Source: Hirudo medicinalis
Taxonomy: Eukaryota > Annelida > Clitellata > Hirudinida > Hirudinidae
Reading direction: 5' to 3'
Length of the DNA stretch: 25,000 nucleotides
Assembly (NCBI GenBank): GCA_011800805.1
Contig: MPNW01000721.1
Location: 114,711-139,710 of the forward strand
In this document: in pieces, positions 17,774-25,000 of the stretch
Layout of the letters: each line of letters starts with the position of its first letter
Numbering within the stretch: the stretch's first letter is position 1
Notes under the pieces: model-generated
The model's database searches: none
Told to the model about the DNA's origin: nothing
Seen by the model: only the letters and a program-made list of their open reading frames with translations
Translations under genes and position numbers: made by a program

Positions 17774-20461
17774 ATGAGCGGATATTCTGAAAGCGAAGAC
17801 TTGGATGTCTCTGATTTGATGGAAGAGAGCAACAGCAGCTACCCCATGCCGATGTTTCCGCAGGCCCACAACATGGCCCTTCCACCCCAATACCATGGAA
17901 TGCTCCACGGAAATCCTGTGGTCCATGCCCCTCCGAGCCACCACGGCACTAACATTTCTCCTTTCCAGTCTGTTCACGTCCACTCCAACGAATACGGCAT
18001 CTACGGGGCACCTCTCGATCAACAGTTCTGGAAGGATGGGGGATCCCTATCGGCCTGCTACTCCCCGGGACTGAAGAACAACAAAGGTAGAATCCGTCTT
18101 CGTTTGTTATGAAAAGGAAATTATTTGAGAATGTGTCAGAAATGACATGAATGCGATTTAAATGGGCGCTTTTAAACGGATTGCATTCATGAGCAGAGTT
18201 TTGAATGGGCAATTGAATTGTACCAAGGCGAGCGGTCATTGAAAAGATATTAAAGTCAGACAAAAGGAAGGACCGTCGACGTGCGTCCTTGGACTCTAGA
18301 AAATCACGTGCTTCGCCGAAACTTCACCGGTGGAAAAACTGCTATTTTCAGATTCCCTCATGGCCGGAGACTGCGGTTTTGCCCATCCCGATAACGCCTT
18401 TCTTCACCAGCAGGGCGAAGGCTACTTGAAACACTCCAGTCCTGTCGGTTACCAGCACAGCACCCCTAATTCATCTTCAGCCACTGCCAGCAAGAGACCG
18501 AGGACGGCTTTCAACAGCGCCCAGCTGGTCGAACTGGAAAAGGAGTTCCACTTTAACAGATACCTCAGCAGGCCCCGTCGAATTGAGCTGGCAAATTCGC
18601 TCAACCTCACGGAGAAGCAGGTCAGATTGTGTTAGATCCCTAACCCTAACCCTGTGAAAAAGGAAAAAATCCGTGTATTATTTATGAAGAAATTGTATAA
18701 AAGAAATTTAAAAGACTTTAATTGGGGGCAAAATAGAGCTTTTATTATGTTTGATTATTTTCGTGACGAAGTATGCAACTATTTAGCTATTGCCATTATT
18801 AATGTATGGATAAGTTACATTTATTTTCTACAAAGGAATGTAATTATTAATTATTAAGGTATAAATTGATGCAATCCTAATCCATCTCTGTAAGCCCAAA
18901 TCAATCAATTTATTGAAAGACTTTTTCCATCTGTCTGTCTATCTATATTAATATCTATCTATAACTGTATTAATATCCATATTAATATCTATCTATAACT
19001 ATATTGATATCCACATTAATATCTATCTATTACTATATTAATATCTATAACTGTATTAATATCTATCTATAACTATTAATATCTATCTATAACTGTATTA
19101 ATATCCATATTAGTATCTATCTATTACTATATTAATATCCATATTAATATCTATCTATAACTGTATTAATATCCATATTAATATCTATCTATAACTATAT
19201 TGATATCCACATTAATATCTATCTATTAGGTATAAATACTTTGTAATAATACAAATAAATGCATAGATCCATCTCTTAGCACATTCATAAAGTTCCAAAC
19301 TCCTCTCCCAGGTCAAAATCTGGTTCCAGAATCGTCGGATGAAGTACAAAAAGGACAAAACGAAGCAGAACATCTCCGAAGATTCCAGCAGCAACAACAA
19401 CAACGGCAACAGTGCATCTCAAGAGTCGAACGACCAATCGAGGGCCGATGACGGCGTCATGGCCGTGACGTCGTCCTCTCCGCACGAGAAGGACGATGAC
19501 GACTCTCGGGATCGTTCCGTGTCTCCAGTCAAGTGCTCGGAAGCCTCTGCCAAAGTTAGTCTTTGTTTTTGTTCGCCCAAATCCAGAAATTGAGAGGAGT
19601 TTCATTGTTCAATTTGGCTATTGGATGTAATTTTATGGCCTGTTTACGGTCTCCTTTCTTCATCGGATATTAAATGAACTGCAATGCAATAAACTATTTA
19701 ATTTAACTTATTATTAAATAATAATTTTCAAATTTAAGTTATTTAATTTAATTTATTATTAAATAATGATTTTCGTTTGTGTAAATTTACATTGTTACCA
19801 TGTACATCATTTATGCGATTACCACAAGTTAGTAATTATTAATTTATTATTATTGTTATTATTATTATTATTATATTATGTTTGAAAAGGACTACAAACA
19901 TATTCAAGAGATGATTCATCAACCTGATTAATAATCATTCTCCGACCGCCTGTATTTTGTATCACAAAAGATCATTCAAACATGCAAATATTTTCAATCC
20001 AGAGCATGGATCTGAACCAATCCGATCCGAAACTAGACAGGTGTGAATCCCTCTCACCTCTCAAAACCGAAGCAATCCCAAGCATAAACGAATTCAGGAC
20101 TCAAATGTCTGACCCCCCGGAAGGGTTACAGGAGGTGAAAGAAGAAAGGTCAACCCCGACAGAAAGCAACGACGCGCAGACTTTGGCTCCACCCTTTCGA
20201 CTGTATCCCTCGTCGATACAACAGCCCTTTTGGCCGGGGTACCCTAGGCCGATGTACGAATCTTCCTACGACAGCCAGCAACCCCCGTATGCCGATAATC
20301 CCAGCCCTTCCGGCTGGGGCTTCCAGCAACTTCCGAGAGCTCCCTATGAACCATTCAGCCAGTCCATTTCTCCGGAGTACTACTACCATCACCAGCAACA
20401 ACAAGGATACTATCTTCGTAACTTTGGCAGCTCCTGCTACTTCGATCAGTTCAACAAATGA
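17774..20461 (+). CDS. Hox3: Hox3-class homeodomain transcription factor, four exons
   Basis: Exons 17774-18086, 18352-18620, 19312-19554 and 20003-20461 encode 427 residues, and all phases agree. The homeodomain is residues 151-210: RPRTAF start, [14 protein letters not shown] in helix 1, [13 protein letters not shown] in helix 3, with Gln50 and Asn51 present. [14 protein letters not shown] plus MKYKKD is the Hox3 signature. Xlox/Pdx (His44, MKWKK) and Hox2 (MKHKR) fit less well. No canonical YPWM hexapeptide is visible; QFWKD at 84-88 could be a divergent one. The C-terminal exon is rich in Pro, Tyr, Ser and Gln. Intron 2 splits the homeobox between residues 44 and 45. The start is the first ATG before a continuous acidic/Ser-rich reading frame. 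Reading on past 19554 would meet a stop at 19593, giving a shorter form; the clear acceptor and open final exon support the longer one. Confidence 0.9.
18621..19311. other. Hox3: Hox3 intron 2, splitting the homeobox
   Basis: A 691 bp AT-rich intron between homeodomain residues 44 (Gln) and 45 (Val). It holds a CCCTAA-type telomere-like motif near its start and a minisatellite over its centre. A 67-codon AT-driven open frame (18654-18857) has no recognised features and is not counted as a gene. Confidence 0.85.
18926..19230. repeat. AT-rich minisatellite inside the homeobox-splitting intron
   Basis: About 300 bases of imperfect tandem units, roughly 34-36 bases long, alternating ATTAATATCTATCTATAACT with ATTAATATCCAT variants. 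A block of some 50 bases (ending in TTGATATCCACATTAATATC) recurs almost exactly at about 18,990 and 19,190, suggesting a higher-order duplication. GGTATAAAT flanks the array on both sides (18858 and 19229). Confidence 0.85.
19555..20002. other. Hox3: Hox3 intron 3
   Basis: A 448 bp AT-rich intron with a duplicated TTTAATTTA(A)TTATTAAATAAT segment (about 19,700 and 19,750) and a short (TTA)n run near 19,850-19,874. No other feature seen. Confidence 0.75.
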
Positions 20462-21014
20462 TCTTCTGAAGATCTCCAACCCTTGTAAATAAATGACAGA
20501 TTTCTTGAATCGGACATTGGGAAGCCATTTGAAGTATTTACCCACCGGATGGTCCGACCCACCCTCTGATTGTTTCCAATGTTGAACCACGAGATCCCAA
20601 CCACTCGACTTATGTGGCAGAGGATCGAAACAGTTCTCAATTAATTTCGAGAAGGTCGAGCGCAGTTTTGAACCCCGAAAATTGAAATAGCGTTCCAAGC
20701 TGAGACACTTGACGTACAAAAATCTTTGTTTTGCAACAATCACAATGACGAGACTATTTCCGACAGTTTGCCAATCTATTTCATTGAATCCAGTCTCTGA
20801 TTTGTTAATAATTCGTTGACCCTTGAACTTGTTAAGCGATGAATAATTAAAAAATAAAATTCTTTAACATCGTTGGACCCTTAAGTTACGTGAGTATTAA
20901 CGTGAGTATTACTGAACCATGAATATTAATTATGTCCTATTCACGTTATACTGAGGACATTAATAAAATACTACTAGTACATGAATATTAATTAGCTCCT
21001 AAAGGAATGACGCT
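20462..21014. other. Convergent intergenic region between Hox3 and GPD1
   Basis: A 553 bp tail-to-tail spacer that must hold the 3' ends of both genes. It is unique-looking apart from a CGTGAGTATTA direct repeat near 20,890. A 197-codon open frame on the minus strand reaches from here into the last Hox3 exon (20743-20150); it is the reverse shadow of that exon. No clear AATAAA for GPD1 was found on the minus strand. Confidence 0.6.
20488..20493 (+). terminator. Candidate polyadenylation signal of Hox3
   Basis: AATAAA lies 27 bases after the Hox3 stop codon. It would give a very short 3' UTR; another AATAAA-like site occurs at about 20855, so the real end may be further downstream. Confidence 0.45.
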
Positions 21015-24249
<3,235 letters not shown>

Positions 24250-25000
24250 CGTGTCATTAAAACTATAAAAATATTTTGGATTTTTGCAGAGGGGCCTCTG
24301 TTCGCCAACCCGGCACTAAATTTGATATTCACGTGTTTATTTACGTTGAAAAGTTATTTTATTAAGTTTGTGTAATATTTCAAATAAAATAATTATCTAT
24401 TAAAATTTAATTTAACTTCATTTAATTTATTTATTGTTAAATTTAATTACTAATTTAAAAAAAAGCTTTTTGAACACAAAAAAACATGATATTGGATCAA
24501 TTTGTTTAAATATCTTTAGTGTATTTAAAAAAAAATTTGATATTATGACTTGAAAGTTTATTTTGAATTTTCTAGAAAATTACCCAGTCACAGACAATTG
24601 ATAAATTTAACAGGTCGCAAAGGAGCCGTTCATTCGTTTGTTGCAAATAATTTATTAATATTCTTTGTAACTTGGAAAAACATCAAATATTAAATCATAA
24701 TTTAATTTTTCGACTTTTAAATTTAGAATAATTTTTTTCTTGTGTTCCATCGAATCTTTACAACGTGAAAAAATTGACTATCATCCGCCCAAGCAGCCCA
24801 CAAAATAAATCTGAAAATATTCTAACGATGATAATCCACACACTGGAGTCCAAACGAACATTTATTAAGGGCACTTTAGATGAACGGTCGATAACAATGA
24901 TCCGACATTTAAGTAAGTCTCGCGGATTGATTTCATATAACCTCCTGACCCGTGTTGCCTGGCGCTTGACCGATCGGAAGGAAGATAAGAAAGTGGCATG
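24250..25000. other. Upstream region of GPD1
   Basis: AT-rich DNA, with the GPD1 promoter and 5' UTR expected at its left edge. An in-frame stop lies about 70 bases before the chosen ATG on the minus strand. I see no coding exon, RNA gene or repeat up to the end of the window. Confidence 0.5.

Noticed and set aside
18654..18857. 67-codon open frame in Hox3 intron 2
   Set aside because: Lys/Ile/Tyr/Asn-rich product of AT-rich DNA with no domain; it lies wholly in an intron supported by the split homeodomain.
20003..20461. Last Hox3 exon as a separate gene starting at an internal ATG (19982 or 20009)
   Set aside because: A CAG acceptor at 20002 in phase 0 with the exon ending at 19554, plus composition typical of Hox C-termini, makes it the final exon of Hox3.
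20150..20743. 197-codon minus-strand open frame
   Set aside because: It is antisense to the last Hox3 exon, whose own frame has a clear phase, acceptor and Hox-like composition; the antisense product has no recognised domain.

Overview
This window is nuclear DNA from a bilaterian animal. It holds three conserved multi-exon genes with GT-AG introns, tRNA-derived SINEs and many trinucleotide microsatellites. There are no operons, bacterial signals or viral genes. Small introns (many under 150 bp), a Hox3-class homeodomain and TTAGGG-type telomere-like motifs fit an invertebrate bilaterian, but the sequence does not identify the phylum.

Layout. 1-644: AT-rich upstream DNA with no supported gene. 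645-15557 (+): a complete DOCK-family Rac GEF, most like DOCK1/DOCK180 (DOCK-A class). I reconstructed it by hand as 49 exons encoding about 1,819 residues, with SH3, DHR1 (C2-like), helical and DHR2 (GEF) regions and a proline-rich tail. Every splice phase agrees except for one missing base in exon 14. Introns carry (GTT)n, (ATT)n, (GAT)n, (GTTT)n and (ATTG)n arrays and two SINEs. Two introns need GC-AG boundaries. 15558-17773: intergenic, with a degenerate tetranucleotide tract, a GC-richer block of unknown nature, a weak candidate for a small secreted protein, and a pair of CCAAT boxes upstream of the next gene. 17774-20461 (+): a Hox3-class homeobox gene of four exons and 427 residues, whose homeobox is split between homeodomain residues 44 and 45. 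21015-24249 (-): an NAD-dependent glycerol-3-phosphate dehydrogenase (GPD1 family) of nine exons and 396 residues. It lies tail-to-tail with Hox3 and has an acid-free, basic N-terminal extension that looks like a mitochondrial presequence. 24250-25000: AT-rich DNA upstream of GPD1 with nothing supported.

The three genes have no common pathway: cytoskeletal/engulfment signalling, embryonic patterning, and glycerol-phosphate/redox metabolism. No other Hox gene lies within about 17 kb upstream or 4.5 kb downstream of Hox3, which hints at a loosened or broken Hox cluster. I do not see a new multi-gene system. The best leads are the GPD1 presequence, the split homeobox with a minisatellite in its intron, the splice-site oddities of the DOCK gene, and the unexplained GC-rich block at about 15,960-16,390.
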